A stretch of DNA of 64,000 bases from NCBI GenBank assembly GCA_964582985.1, contig CAZOUM010000002.1, positions 1 through 64,000 on the forward strand, read 5' to 3'. Each line of letters begins with the position of its first letter. The first letter of the stretch is position 1. Under the pieces are notes generated by a model that saw nothing but the letters and a program-made list of their open reading frames with translations, was not told where the DNA came from and did no database searches. Origin of the DNA: CAZQYB01 sp964582985 (lineage in GTDB: Bacteria; Planctomycetota; Phycisphaerae; Sedimentisphaerales; Anaerobacaceae). Shown piece after piece: positions 41,442 through 51,169 of the stretch. The translations under genes were made by a program, and so were the position numbers.

Positions 41442-41764
41442 GTTTAACTTCCCGTTTGAGAGTTATTGAACTCCAATCGTAGGTCATCGGGCTAACCCTC
41501 ATTAACACACAAAGATTGCTCAATTCTTGTGAGTCACAGGGTTCTGGCAGGAAGCCATCCTCAAGCTTGGTCGTGCGTAACCTGCAAAAATTTAGAGATT
41601 GCGTATTGACGAGCAAGAAAAAACTACAATAATTGTGCAAACAATAGTGAAAGTTCAAATGTGGACGAATAATTTAGGGCAGTACACGGCAAGCATGCGA
41701 CGGTGGTAATTCGGATTGGCAGGCCAGGTTGAGAGGACGCCGGTTGGCCTGGAGTGTTGAGGAT
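41442..41764. other. Intergenic stretch with the Gld-type operon promoter
   Basis: The 323-base gap has TTGACG at 41606-41611, a 16-bp spacer and AATAAT at 41628-41633, then a leader of about 125 bases before the ABC gene. Nothing else is recognised. Confidence 0.45.
41606..41633 (+). promoter_or_regulatory. Promoter of the ABC operon
   Basis: TTGACG (41606-41611), 16-bp spacer, AATAAT (41628-41633). The long leader (about 125 bases) could carry control signals but shows none that I can name. Confidence 0.5.
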
Positions 41765-42481
41765 ATGATTAGCGTAAAAGACCTTCGGCGAAGATTCGGG
41801 TCAATCATAGCGGTTGACGGGATATCGTTCGACGTAAATCAGGGGGAGGTTCTGGGTTTTTTGGGGCCCAACGGGGCGGGTAAGACGACGGCCATGAGAA
41901 TGCTGGCGTGCTTTTTGCCTCCGGACAGCGGTACGGCAACAGTGTGCGGCTACGATATTCTGCGAGAGCCAATCAAGGTACGAGAGTCGTTAGGGTACCT
42001 GGCGGAAAATGCTCCCGCCTATAACGACATGACCGTTGGGTCGTTTCTGAGTTTTATCTGTGATGCACGTCGGATTAACGGCAAGGGTCGAAAAGAAGCC
42101 CTCGATAGGATCGCGAGCTTATGCTCAATAGAATCGGTATACCATCAAACGATTGAAACGCTTTCAAAAGGTTATAAGCGGCGAGTTGGATTGGCACAGG
42201 CACTAATTCACGACCCGCCTGTTTTGATACTCGACGAGCCTACCGATGGTCTGGACCCAAATCAAAAGCACGAAGTACGACAGCTAATCAGCAGGATGGC
42301 CAAGGATAAGTGCATCATCATATCGACGCATATTCTGGAAGAGGTTGAGGCGGTCTGCACGCGAGCGATAATAATCGATAGAGGCAAGATTCTGGTAGAT
42401 TCGACGCCCGAGCAACTCAAGCAAAAGCATCAGACGGGCCTGGATGATATCTTCCGTAAGATTACACAAAGAAGTGCTTAG
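41765..42481 (+). CDS. ABC transporter ATP-binding protein, GldA-like
   Basis: ABC ATPase of 238 residues starting at ATG 41765. Walker A is GPNGAGKTTAMRML, the Q-loop region LAENAPAYNDMTVG, the signature LSKGYKRRVGLAQAL, Walker B PVLILDEPTDGLDP, and the switch His in IISTHILEEVE. It is followed by a permease gene, a large substrate-domain protein and a DUF4340 protein. That gene order matches the Gld-type ABC systems first linked to gliding. In planctomycetes such operons likely act on an envelope substrate. It ends 71 bases before the permease. Confidence 0.93.
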   Translation: MISVKDLRRRFGSIIAVDGISFDVNQGEVLGFLGPNGAGKTTAMRMLACFLPPDSGTATVCGYDILREPIKVRESLGYLAENAPAYNDMTVGSFLSFICDARRINGKGRKEALDRIASLCSIESVYHQTIETLSKGYKRRVGLAQALIHDPPVLILDEPTDGLDPNQKHEVRQLISRMAKDKCIIISTHILEEVEAVCTRAIIIDRGKILVDSTPEQLKQKHQTGLDDIFRKITQRSA

Positions 42482-42552
42482 CAAAGTTGGATGTTTTGAG
42501 ATAAGAGCAATAGCTGTGAAAACTTGATTTGCTAAAGCGGGGAATTTGATAA

Positions 42553-43284
42553 ATGAATGGCTTTTGGACGGTATGCAAAAGGGAATTAAAAGGGTACTTT
42601 GCGACTCCGGTTGCCTACGTGTTTCTGGTAATCTTTTTGTTTTTTTCAGGGTACCTGACCTTCAAGCGCGGTTTTTTTGAAGCAGGCCAGGCGGATATGT
42701 GGCTGTTCTTTTCGAACCTGCCGCTGTTATTCGTGTTTATGGTGCCGTCAACAGCGATGCGTTTGTGGTCAGAGGAGCGCAGGAGCGGGTCGATAGAACT
42801 TTTGATGAGTTTGCCTATTACGGTCAGCCAGGCGGTTCTGGGTAAATTCGTGGCGGCGTGGCTTTTCATCGGGATCGCTCTGGTACTGACATTTCCTATG
42901 CCGATTACTGTGTGCTATCTTGGTGACCCGGATGTAGGGCTAATCATAACCGGGTATGTAGGCGGCTTTTTAATGGCAGGAGGATTCCTGGCTATCGGCT
43001 GCTTTTTCTCGGCCGTAACCAAGAGCCAGGTAATCAGCTTTATTTTGGCGGTGGTGACGTGCGCTGTTTTTGTCTACGCAGGGATGCCGACAACGCTGAA
43101 CTATTTATCGACATTTTTGCCGACCGGGATGTTGGAAGCCGTTGAAAGTATGAGTCTTCAAGTGCACTATGAGTCTATTCAAAGAGGAGTGCTGGAATTC
43201 AAGGACCTGTCGTACTTTGTCCTACTAATTGTATGTTGGATAGTGGGCTGTTGTATCGTTCTGGAAGAAAGGAAGGCCAGCTAA
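42553..43284 (+). CDS. ABC-2 type permease, GldF-like
   Basis: The 243-residue integral membrane protein with six hydrophobic segments contains CKRELKGYFATPVAYVFLV at its N-terminus (typical of GldF permeases) and the ERRSGSIELLMSLPIT motif (about 75-90) seen in ABC-2 exporters. The stop at 43282-43284 directly abuts the next ATG (43285), so expression is coupled. The transported substrate is unknown. Confidence 0.92.
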   Translation: MNGFWTVCKRELKGYFATPVAYVFLVIFLFFSGYLTFKRGFFEAGQADMWLFFSNLPLLFVFMVPSTAMRLWSEERRSGSIELLMSLPITVSQAVLGKFVAAWLFIGIALVLTFPMPITVCYLGDPDVGLIITGYVGGFLMAGGFLAIGCFFSAVTKSQVISFILAVVTCAVFVYAGMPTTLNYLSTFLPTGMLEAVESMSLQVHYESIQRGVLEFKDLSYFVLLIVCWIVGCCIVLEERKAS

Positions 43285-45294
43285 ATGGGCAGGACGGCTC
43301 GAACAATTGCGGCGGTGATTCTTATAGGCATTATTACATTCTGCGCGATAATTATATGCCAGAACCTCGCAAAAGGACTGAGGATAGATATAACCGACCA
43401 GAAACTCTACACTCTCTCCAAGGGCACAAGGACGATACTCGGCAAACTCAACCAGCCTCTGAAACTAAGACTCTACTATACAAAGACCGCGGCGAGAAAG
43501 GCGCCGGACCAGATTCGCTATTACAACAATTACTTTTATTTCGTACAAGCCCTGCTGGAAGAGTACGCGCGGGCGGCAAAGGGAATGATCAAGCTGGAGG
43601 TAATTGACCCGCGGCCTTATTCCGACGAGGAAGAGGAGGCTTTGCGCTACGGATTGAGACGATTTTCCATGCCTGATGAAGAGATCTTTTTCTTCGGTCT
43701 GGTGCTTCAGACGGAATTCGGCGTGACTAAGACGATTGCCTTTTTCGCCCCGGATCGACAAAGCTTCGTCGAATATGATATCAGCCAACTTATCGATACC
43801 GCTATAATCCGCGAGAAGAAAAGGGTGGGTATCGTAAGTTCGTTGCCGGTGATGGGGGAGGATGTTACGGGTTATATGGCCTGGCTGATGCAGCAGCAAG
43901 GCCAGCGGCCTGCCCCGCCCTGGACAATTGTACGGCAGTTACAGCAGCAATATGAGGTCAAGAAGATTGAGACGGACGCCAACGATATCAAAGACGTTGA
44001 TACTCTGCTGGTGATTCACCCCAAAGAACTGGCGGAAAAGACGCTGTTTGCCATCGACCAGTTTGTCTTGAAGGGTGGGCGTGCGATTATCTTTGTTGAC
44101 CCGCGGTGTATAGCTGATAACCCGCGGCGTATGCCGGGGCAAACGGGGCCGTCAACAGACCCCACTTCGGATTTTAACACGCTTCTTCGAACCTGGGGGG
44201 TAGAGATGCCGGGGGACAGATTTGCAGGAGACAGGTCAGTGGCGTGGGAAGGGCCCGGGGAAGATGGGCGGTCCCATAAATTCATCGGCTTTCTGGCCCT
44301 AACGGATAAATGCTTGAGCAACGATAACATTATCACTGCAAATCTTGAAGAAGTCAGAGTTCTTTTTGCGGGTGCACTACAGAAGGTAACAAGCGGCGAA
44401 AGCGAGAAAGAAAATCAAGTTGTCCCGCTGCTACAAACAACCGACCGGGGCAATACATGGAGGGTCGCGGGTCCGTGGGATTGGATACGGATAAACTGGG
44501 AGACGATGATGAGCTATTTTACCGAGGGCACTGAGCCTGTTGTCATAAGCTATCTGATAACGGGCAGGTTCAAGTCGGCGTTTCCAGAGGGCATAGAGGT
44601 ACCGGATGAATCAGATAAGTCGGACGAGGACGAGGCGGAAAAAGAGGAAGATGATAGTCAAAGCGGCGATGAGACTAAGAAGAAAACACTGACGAAGAAA
44701 CTTACAGGCCTGAAGGAGGCTTCGACGGACTGTGCGGTAATAGTCTTAGCAGACGTGGACTTTATCAGCGACATAGAACCGGTCGCTTACCAGAGAACCG
44801 TTTTTGGAAAAGCTACTGTTAGCAACAATAGCGATTTTCTATTAAATGCAATCGAGTATTTGGCAGGTTCGATTGACTTGATAGGCATCAGGTCCAGGGG
44901 CGACTTCCAGCGGCCGTTTGTGGTGGTCAGGGAAATCAAGGCGCGGGCAGAAGAGGAAACAGCCCAAGAGATAGCAAGAAGAAATGCCGAGATTGAAGCC
45001 CTGCAAAGAGAGTTGGACGCAATAGTCTCTAAAGCCAAAGAGGGTGAGGAAAGTGTCATTGCAGCTTCGATAGAGAAGAAACGAAGAGAGGCCGTGCTGA
45101 AGATACGCAAGGCAGAACGCGAACTAAAGGAGATACGAAAAAAAAGGTTTGAAAAAATCGACCAATTGGGCAGTATGCTGCAAAACCTTAATACTTGTGC
45201 GGCTCCGGCGGGAACACTGATAATAGTGATTTTCCTGAGCATACGCCGGAGCGTGCTGCGGAGACGTTATGTCAGTCATGCCAGTGACGCCTGA
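43285..45294 (+). CDS. GldG-like ABC auxiliary protein, 669 aa
   Basis: One N-terminal membrane segment (about 8-27) is followed by an outer domain that starts DITDQKLYTLSKGTRTIL (about 36-53), the pattern of the GldG/ABC_transp_aux family. There is a PxVGIVSSLP-like strand near 172-182 and an FVDPR turn near 270. An acidic low-complexity stretch (about 440-470) follows. Near 555-620 a charged coiled coil (EIEALQRELDAIV) leads to a second membrane segment at the C-terminus. It probably forms the extracytoplasmic part of the transporter with GldA and GldF types. Confidence 0.88.
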   Translation: MGRTARTIAAVILIGIITFCAIIICQNLAKGLRIDITDQKLYTLSKGTRTILGKLNQPLKLRLYYTKTAARKAPDQIRYYNNYFYFVQALLEEYARAAKGMIKLEVIDPRPYSDEEEEALRYGLRRFSMPDEEIFFFGLVLQTEFGVTKTIAFFAPDRQSFVEYDISQLIDTAIIREKKRVGIVSSLPVMGEDVTGYMAWLMQQQGQRPAPPWTIVRQLQQQYEVKKIETDANDIKDVDTLLVIHPKELAEKTLFAIDQFVLKGGRAIIFVDPRCIADNPRRMPGQTGPSTDPTSDFNTLLRTWGVEMPGDRFAGDRSVAWEGPGEDGRSHKFIGFLALTDKCLSNDNIITANLEEVRVLFAGALQKVTSGESEKENQVVPLLQTTDRGNTWRVAGPWDWIRINWETMMSYFTEGTEPVVISYLITGRFKSAFPEGIEVPDESDKSDEDEAEKEEDDSQSGDETKKKTLTKKLTGLKEASTDCAVIVLADVDFISDIEPVAYQRTVFGKATVSNNSDFLLNAIEYLAGSIDLIGIRSRGDFQRPFVVVREIKARAEEETAQEIARRNAEIEALQRELDAIVSKAKEGEESVIAASIEKKRREAVLKIRKAERELKEIRKKRFEKIDQLGSMLQNLNTCAAPAGTLIIVIFLSIRRSVLRRRYVSHASDA

Positions 45295-45335
45295 AAAACC
45301 AAGGTCCATTTGATGGTATTCTTCGAGAGTCAATA

Positions 45336-46496
45336 ATGAGTAACAGGAAACTTATCATATTAAGCATTGTCGCTGCCTTGATGATAGTGTGGGCGGTGAT
45401 ACAGTCACATATCGGCGGTGCTCCGGCCAGAGCACCCTCCGGCCCCTCCTACCTTATCCAAGGGCTTGATCCGGCCACGATTACAAATATCGTCATAGGC
45501 ACAGGTGAGGATGCCGCAAGACTTGTGCGGCAAGGCGATCGTTTTGTGGTCGGCAATAAAGATAACTACCCGGCTGCAATGAGCAAGATCAACGAGCTTA
45601 TCACATCCTGCCTTGACATTCGCACGGTGGAGTTGATAACAAGTAACGCTGCCAATCATAATGAACTCCAAGTAAGTGAGGAAAAAGCCAAGAGTATCGT
45701 CAAGTTTCTCAAAATGGACGGGCAGACTATTACGGGTGTAGTTATCGGTAAAACCGACCCTGAAGCGCGCAGTACATACGTGCGGCTGGTTTCAAGCAAC
45801 GATGTTTATACCACGACAGAGGCTCCGCAGGTACGAGACTCGACAATGGATTATATCGAAAAAGAAATAGTCAACATCAGCCGAGATGACGTAGTCAGAG
45901 TCACGGTAACCGGGCCTAATGACAGTTATACTTTAAAAGTTGACGACAGCAACGACGATAATATCATTTTGGAAAACATTCCTGAGGGGAAGAACTTGAA
46001 GAAAAGCGATTGCCGGCAGGTCCTCTCAGCTTTGTCGGATTTGTCATTCAACGACGTGAAGAAAGTCGCAGACCCCTTCTCACCGGGGGAATCATCCGAG
46101 GAAGAAAAGCTGAAATTCGAAAACACATACGTTTGCGAATCGAAAGACCAGATTTTATACACTTTCGATATCGCCAGGACAGATGACGAGGGCTATGTCA
46201 AGTGCAAGGCGGAATACATCGGGGAGGCAGAGATTGTAATAGAGCAAGGGAAAAAGACGAAAGAAGAACTCAAAGACAAAGAGGCAAAGTTTCTTGCTTA
46301 CCGCAAGGCCGACGATTTTACCAAGAAACATCAGGGCTGGCTCTATGAGATTGCCGAATGGAAAGCCAAAAACCTGACAAGGGAACTGGCAGAACTTCTT
46401 GAAGAAGAAAAAAAGGAGAAAAAAGGAGGCAAAGAAGCAAAAAAATCAGCCTCGGCAAGTAACGGCAAGGAGACGAAAAGCGAATCGCCAAAATAA
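45336..46496 (+). CDS. DUF4340-type membrane-anchored protein, 386 aa
   Basis: An N-terminal hydrophobic segment (about 5-22) anchors an outer beta-rich domain. Phrases such as ATITNIVIGTGEDAARLVRQGDRFVVGN and TYVRLVSSNDVYTT (shown in parts) fit the DUF4340 family that regularly accompanies GldG-type ABC operons. The C-terminal 50 residues are very rich in K and E. It follows the GldG-like gene by 41 bases and completes a four-gene operon. Function in the complex is unknown. Confidence 0.85.
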   Translation: MSNRKLIILSIVAALMIVWAVIQSHIGGAPARAPSGPSYLIQGLDPATITNIVIGTGEDAARLVRQGDRFVVGNKDNYPAAMSKINELITSCLDIRTVELITSNAANHNELQVSEEKAKSIVKFLKMDGQTITGVVIGKTDPEARSTYVRLVSSNDVYTTTEAPQVRDSTMDYIEKEIVNISRDDVVRVTVTGPNDSYTLKVDDSNDDNIILENIPEGKNLKKSDCRQVLSALSDLSFNDVKKVADPFSPGESSEEEKLKFENTYVCESKDQILYTFDIARTDDEGYVKCKAEYIGEAEIVIEQGKKTKEELKDKEAKFLAYRKADDFTKKHQGWLYEIAEWKAKNLTRELAELLEEEKKEKKGGKEAKKSASASNGKETKSESPK

Positions 46497-46628
46497 AAAC
46501 GAAGCAAGAGGAAGACAGCATTGGCTATTCGGAATTTCAAATGGCTTTTTCAATTTCAGGACAAATCCAAAATACTTTCCTGCCACATACCCGACAAATA
46601 TCAAAATCGACCAAAGGCAAAGTTTTCA

Positions 46629-46656
46629 TTGCCTTTGAGTGCATAATTGCTATAAT
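46629..46656 (+). promoter_or_regulatory. Promoter of the GH10-like gene with extended -10
   Basis: TTGCCT (46629-46634), a 16-bp spacer and TGCTATAAT, with TATAAT at 46651-46656. The TGn extension compensates for the modest -35. A GCCCCT/AGGGGC hairpin (46694-46708) lies in the leader. Confidence 0.6.
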
Positions 46657-46748
46657 TCGCGCATACTGGTTGGTCACGAGAATCACGAATCCCGCCCCTC
46701 GGAGGGGCTGGACGAACGACTTACGACTAAGCAAGTTGAGGTAAGAAG

Positions 46749-48224
46749 GTGAGATTCCAGGTTTTTAAGAACGGCAGGCTTGTTGACAAATTTACCCTGT
46801 GCGGCGCCTATCTTTTCGGAAGTGATGGGATACCCATTCGCCAAACACAGATAACGTTCAAAGACGGCATTATCACATGCAATAAGCCTAACCTTGAAAC
46901 AGGGGGACTGGCTTTGCTATGGCCTATTGATGGTTTCGGCAAGGCGCTGTTGCCGACAACCTGCCTACCCGAAAGAACCGGCCTATACAATCTGAATGTC
47001 GAGATAGCACGGGCAAAGCTAATGCAAATCATTAACAAACGGGAGGACTGGTCGTTCTTCGATAACGTAGAGGGTTTGGTAGATATTTCGGATAAAGCGC
47101 GGGATTTACTTGTTCGAGCGGTCCAAAATATTTCCGATGCGCCGCTCGCTTCGAAATTAGCAGATGAGTCACTGAAAAAAGCCATGGTCTATTCTGAAAG
47201 GCTGGCAACGAAACATGCAAATTCATTTTTCGAGGCGCGTGCCAAGAACCACGGTTTTAGTCGGGGCTGTCTTGGGTGCCGAGTAGAGCCGGAGCAAATC
47301 AGTAATGTCAAATATGTCGAAAAACTGCTCGAATTGTTCGGCTTCGTGACGGTGCCAATGAACTGGGCCCAGATAGAATCCTACAGAGGTAGTTATGATT
47401 TTTCAGCAATCGATGCGTGTATCAACGTGCTTTCCAATAAGAAATTGGCAATTTGCGCGGGCCCGCTTCTGTGCTTCTCAAAGAAATATCTGCCCAGATG
47501 GCTGCTTCACAGCAGAGTGAGCTTCGAAAAGATTCGCGAAGCTGCTTATCAATTGGTCTCAAGAACAGTTGCCCGCTATTCAGGTATTGTTCACGCATGG
47601 CGGGTCATAAGCGGTTTAAATGCGTTTAATCACTTCGGGTTTAGCTTTGAGCAAATCTTAGAGATGACGCGTGCGGCTAATATGGCCGTGAAACAGAGAA
47701 GCGACAGGTCTGTGAGGATAATAGAAATCACCAACCCCTGGGGTGAGTATTACGCAACGACACCCAACACCATTCCGCCATTAGTGTATGTGGATATGGT
47801 AGTGCAGAGCGGGATTAATTTTGATGCATTTGGATTGCAGATGCGATTCGGCAAAAATCAAGCCGGGATGCACGTCAGGGACATGATGCAAATATCGGCT
47901 GTCCTGGACTACTTTGGGTCAGTGGCCAAGCCGCTTTACGTGACTGACGTTGAAGTGCCCAGTGAAAAGGGCGCCGGCATGCACGACGGCGATACTGCCG
48001 GCATTTGGCACCAAGAATGGGACCAGTGGCGGCAGGGACAGTGGCTTGAGCAATTTTACAGGATAGCGCTTAGCAAACCGTTTGTCGACACAGTAACATA
48101 TTCGAACCTCATTGACACGAAGAACAGCATCATACCTCACAGCGGGCTATTAACGGAGAAGTCTGAGCCCAGAAAATCGTTTCAAGTCTTAAAAGGGTTG
48201 CACGATACTATTTTCAACCGGTAA
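46749..48224 (+). CDS. GH10-like protein without canonical catalytic glutamates
   Basis: From GTG 46749 (GAGG upstream) the 491-residue protein has an N-terminal beta domain (about 1-150), then a barrel with the strand order of GH10 xylanases. The acid/base position, normally in a WxxxNE motif, reads WRVISGLN (285-291), so Asn-Glu is Ser-Gly. The nucleophile position, normally TELD, reads VTDVEVPS (398-405), so Glu is Asp400. There is no signal peptide, unlike most xylanases. It is probably a non-catalytic relative, perhaps a glycan-binding or structural protein, or an enzyme with altered chemistry. It is alone before the HHH gene. Confidence 0.75.
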   Translation: MRFQVFKNGRLVDKFTLCGAYLFGSDGIPIRQTQITFKDGIITCNKPNLETGGLALLWPIDGFGKALLPTTCLPERTGLYNLNVEIARAKLMQIINKREDWSFFDNVEGLVDISDKARDLLVRAVQNISDAPLASKLADESLKKAMVYSERLATKHANSFFEARAKNHGFSRGCLGCRVEPEQISNVKYVEKLLELFGFVTVPMNWAQIESYRGSYDFSAIDACINVLSNKKLAICAGPLLCFSKKYLPRWLLHSRVSFEKIREAAYQLVSRTVARYSGIVHAWRVISGLNAFNHFGFSFEQILEMTRAANMAVKQRSDRSVRIIEITNPWGEYYATTPNTIPPLVYVDMVVQSGINFDAFGLQMRFGKNQAGMHVRDMMQISAVLDYFGSVAKPLYVTDVEVPSEKGAGMHDGDTAGIWHQEWDQWRQGQWLEQFYRIALSKPFVDTVTYSNLIDTKNSIIPHSGLLTEKSEPRKSFQVLKGLHDTIFNR

Positions 48225-48265
48225 AAGGTATAGGCGCCCGACAGAACAAGGGCGCTATAAGTGAT

Positions 48266-48643
48266 ATGGCAGATGACAACCTTGAGCAGCTAAAGGAAGA
48301 CGAGCAAGAAAGGATTCAATCATTTGCGTTTGTTATCGGTGCGAGCATTTGTGTTTTGTTTTGCGTCGGTTTTGCCGGTTTGAGTCTTACCGGCTTTCGG
48401 CCATCGCGGGAAATTCAGCTGGAGAGCCGAATAAATCCAAACGACGCACCGTCAGCCAGTTTAGTAAGATTGCCGGGCATAGGCATCGGGCGGGCCCAGG
48501 CAATAGTGACCTACCGCGATGATTTCAGCGAAAGAAACGGTAGCAATTGTCGCGCCTTTGAAACTATCGATGATTTGCGGAAAGTAAAAGGCATAGGCCC
48601 TAAAACGGTGCAAAACATAAGCGAATGGCTGAGATTTGAATAG
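48266..48643 (+). CDS. ComEA-like helix-hairpin-helix membrane protein, 125 aa
   Basis: A membrane segment (about 20-42) is followed by INPNDAPSASLVRLPGIGIGRAQAI (about 58-82, in parts) and KVKGIGPKTVQNISEWL (about 106-122), the two helix-hairpin-helix motifs of ComEA. ComEA binds DNA at the cell surface during natural transformation. Similar short HHH proteins occur widely in bacteria without competence. It has no competence neighbours here, so the role is open. It lies between the GH10-like and SppA genes on the same strand. Confidence 0.85.
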   Translation: MADDNLEQLKEDEQERIQSFAFVIGASICVLFCVGFAGLSLTGFRPSREIQLESRINPNDAPSASLVRLPGIGIGRAQAIVTYRDDFSERNGSNCRAFETIDDLRKVKGIGPKTVQNISEWLRFE

Positions 48644-48768
48644 GAATTGAGTATCTGGTCGGTCAATTCGAGTGTTACGACAATTAAAAAGCCAGGTCCC
48701 AACCGCGGCACTGAATGCGCAGAGATTCTTTGCGAAATATCGGTTCGCACATTTTAGGAGTGAAAGTT

Positions 48769-50559
48769 ATGAAAAGCTTAAAGAGTTTCCTGAAAAAGTT
48801 CGTCGTCCGTCTCCTGGCTGTAATCGGAGCACTGACACTAATCGTTGTTATTATAATGGCCATCGGGCTTGCAACGTTGCTGCCGGACCGCAAGGCGGTA
48901 CCTGACCGAGTGATTCTGGAAGTGGACTTCGAAAAACCTCTGGTGGAGTATGTGCCGCCGGACCCGCTCGCATTAGCGCTGATGCGCAAGGTCACAACGG
49001 TTCGCGACGTGGTCGAGGCACTTGAGCGTGCTTCGGACGATAAGCGAGTGGTCGGATTCGTGGCTAAAATCGGCTCGGCACGAATGGGCTTGGGTATAAT
49101 CCAGGAAATACGTGATGCGGTCACGGCATTTACTAAAAAGGGCAAGTTTTCCGTGGCGTATGCGGAGACATTCGGCGAGTTCGGGCCTGGTAACGGCGGG
49201 TATTATCTGGCCACAGCGTTCGAAGAGATTTACCTGCAGCCGTCAGGTGACGTAGGACTGACCGGTTTGATGTACGAATGTCCATTCGTGCGCGGCACGC
49301 TCGACAAGTTGCGCATGAAGGCCCGGATTGACCATCGTGAGGAATTCAAGAGTGCAAAGAACATATTTACCGAGAAGAAGTTTACAAAGTCCCATCAGGA
49401 AGCGATGGAGACGTTGATGAACTCACAGTTTGGTCAGATTGTTCAGGGAATTGTTAAGGCACGTGGAGTAACTGAAGAGGAATTGAAAGCGATAATTGAT
49501 AACGCTCCTCTTTTAGCTGACGATGCGGCCAAGGCGAAATTGGTGGACGGCTTGCTGTACCGAGACGAGGTGTATGAGAAAGTCAAGGCCAGGGCCGAAG
49601 GTGCAAAATTTCTTTACCTCGGCAAGTACCTGCAACGAGCCGGCAGGCTGCACAAGGACGGACCAACGATTGCGCTAATCTACGGCGTAGGGGGAGTTCA
49701 TAGAGGCGAGAGCGAGTACAATGCTTTATCCGGTTCGCCATCGATGGGCAGCGATACGGTTGCTGCTGCGTTTCGTGAGGCGGCAGCGGACAAGAAGGTA
49801 AAGGCAATTGTATTCCGAGTAGACTCGCCTGGCGGGTCGTACGTTGCATCAGACACTATCTGGCGGGAAGTCATAAAGGCCGAAGAAGCAGGCAAGCCTG
49901 TGATTGTTTCGATGGGCAACGTGGCAGGCTCGGGCGGCTACTTTGTTTCAATGTCAGCGACGAAGATTGTCGCACAACCAGGGACAATTACGGGGTCGAT
50001 AGGGGTAGTGGCCGGCAAGATGCTGACGCGTAAGTTCTGGCAGGACTACGCGGGGGTCACCTGGGACGACGTACATACGAGCAAGAACGCAACAATGTGG
50101 GCCAGCACGTACGATTACTCAGCAGAGCAGTGGCAAAAGCTGCAGGATTTTCTTGACCGGGTCTACGAGGATTTCACAACAAAAGTAGCACAGGGGCGCC
50201 AGATAGAAAAGGAGAAGGTGCTGGATGTGGCAAAGGGACGAATCTGGACCGGCGAGGATGCGAAAGAACACGGGCTTGTCGATGAGTTAGGTGGCTTTGC
50301 CGTGGCGCTTCGTCTGGCGCGAACAGAAGCTGGTTTGAAGCCGGATGCGCCGATTAAGTTGGTCGTATTCCCGCGTCCGAAGAAGCTGATAGAAACCCTG
50401 CTGAAGCGCGGACCGGACAGCAGCGAACCGAGTGCCGAGGTGGTCGCCGTCCATCAGGCGTTGGAAACTGTCAGGCCGCTCTACAAAATGGCGAAGGAAA
50501 TCGGGCTTATTGAAGAGAACGATGTGCTGCACATGCCGTTATATAAGCAGAGTTGGTAA
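48769..50559 (+). CDS. sppA: Signal peptide peptidase SppA (long form)
   Basis: SppA degrades cleaved signal peptides in the membrane. ATG 48769 has AGGAG 9 bases upstream and gives 596 residues, matching the long two-domain form. A membrane anchor (about 15-40) precedes the N-terminal domain (about 50-300) and the C-terminal S49 domain. The latter has VFRVDSPGGS (about 351-360), MGNVAGSGGYFVSM with the nucleophile Ser (about 382-395) and TGSIGVVAGK. The N-terminal domain should supply the general-base lysine, which I did not pinpoint. Confidence 0.93.
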   Translation: MKSLKSFLKKFVVRLLAVIGALTLIVVIIMAIGLATLLPDRKAVPDRVILEVDFEKPLVEYVPPDPLALALMRKVTTVRDVVEALERASDDKRVVGFVAKIGSARMGLGIIQEIRDAVTAFTKKGKFSVAYAETFGEFGPGNGGYYLATAFEEIYLQPSGDVGLTGLMYECPFVRGTLDKLRMKARIDHREEFKSAKNIFTEKKFTKSHQEAMETLMNSQFGQIVQGIVKARGVTEEELKAIIDNAPLLADDAAKAKLVDGLLYRDEVYEKVKARAEGAKFLYLGKYLQRAGRLHKDGPTIALIYGVGGVHRGESEYNALSGSPSMGSDTVAAAFREAAADKKVKAIVFRVDSPGGSYVASDTIWREVIKAEEAGKPVIVSMGNVAGSGGYFVSMSATKIVAQPGTITGSIGVVAGKMLTRKFWQDYAGVTWDDVHTSKNATMWASTYDYSAEQWQKLQDFLDRVYEDFTTKVAQGRQIEKEKVLDVAKGRIWTGEDAKEHGLVDELGGFAVALRLARTEAGLKPDAPIKLVVFPRPKKLIETLLKRGPDSSEPSAEVVAVHQALETVRPLYKMAKEIGLIEENDVLHMPLYKQSW

Positions 50560-50675
50560 TCTGTTCCGAGTTGTGTGTCACAGCATCATAGGACAAGCAG
50601 GCAGAGTAGTCGCGACCGATTAGTTGGGCAGAAGTTACCTGAGAAATACTGGTTGAATAGCAGAGAAAACAACAG

Positions 50676-51167
50676 ATGGACGAGTGGGAAATAGAAAAGC
50701 CGTTGGGGCATTGCTGGGGCAGCGGTAAGAAAATCGAATACGGCGAAGAATACTTCGCTGCTCTGGTGGAAACAGACCAGGGATTCCAACGACGAGATTT
50801 TTGCGCTGAGTACTGGCAGGATGAGAAGCCGGAAGTGTTCTGTTACTGGAAAACCAAGCTGCCTCATCCTGACCAGAAAAAGAAGATATTCGTTGATGAT
50901 GAAATGCTGATGGCCTTTTTCTACCGGCTGGAACAAGAAACCGAACGGGAGAAAATGAATTTTCGGTTTGTTCTTGCGTTGATTTTGATGCGGAAAAGGC
51001 GCTTGAAATATGACTCGTCGAAAACGGAAAATAACAAGGAAATTTGGCGTTTGAGAATTGTCGGCAGCGACAGGCAATTCGTCGAAGTGAGAAATCCGAA
51101 TCTCGATGAAGAACAAATCCAGCAATTATCGTCACAGCTAAGTCAGATATTACAGGTGGAACTGTAA
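50676..51167 (+). CDS. Hypothetical protein, 163 aa
   Basis: An acidic and basic rich soluble protein whose first 50 residues include CWGSGKKI, FCAEYW and CYW, suggesting a cysteine-bearing small fold. The second half is helical (FFYRLEQETEREKMNFRFVL and a later IQQLSSQLSQIL). I believe this is a conserved protein among planctomycetes, where it often sits next to a lipoprotein gene like the following one, but I cannot confirm that here. ATG is weakly supported by an upstream purine run. Stop is 2 bases before the next GTG. Confidence 0.65.
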   Translation: MDEWEIEKPLGHCWGSGKKIEYGEEYFAALVETDQGFQRRDFCAEYWQDEKPEVFCYWKTKLPHPDQKKKIFVDDEMLMAFFYRLEQETEREKMNFRFVLALILMRKRRLKYDSSKTENNKEIWRLRIVGSDRQFVEVRNPNLDEEQIQQLSSQLSQILQVEL

Positions 51168-51169
51168 AC

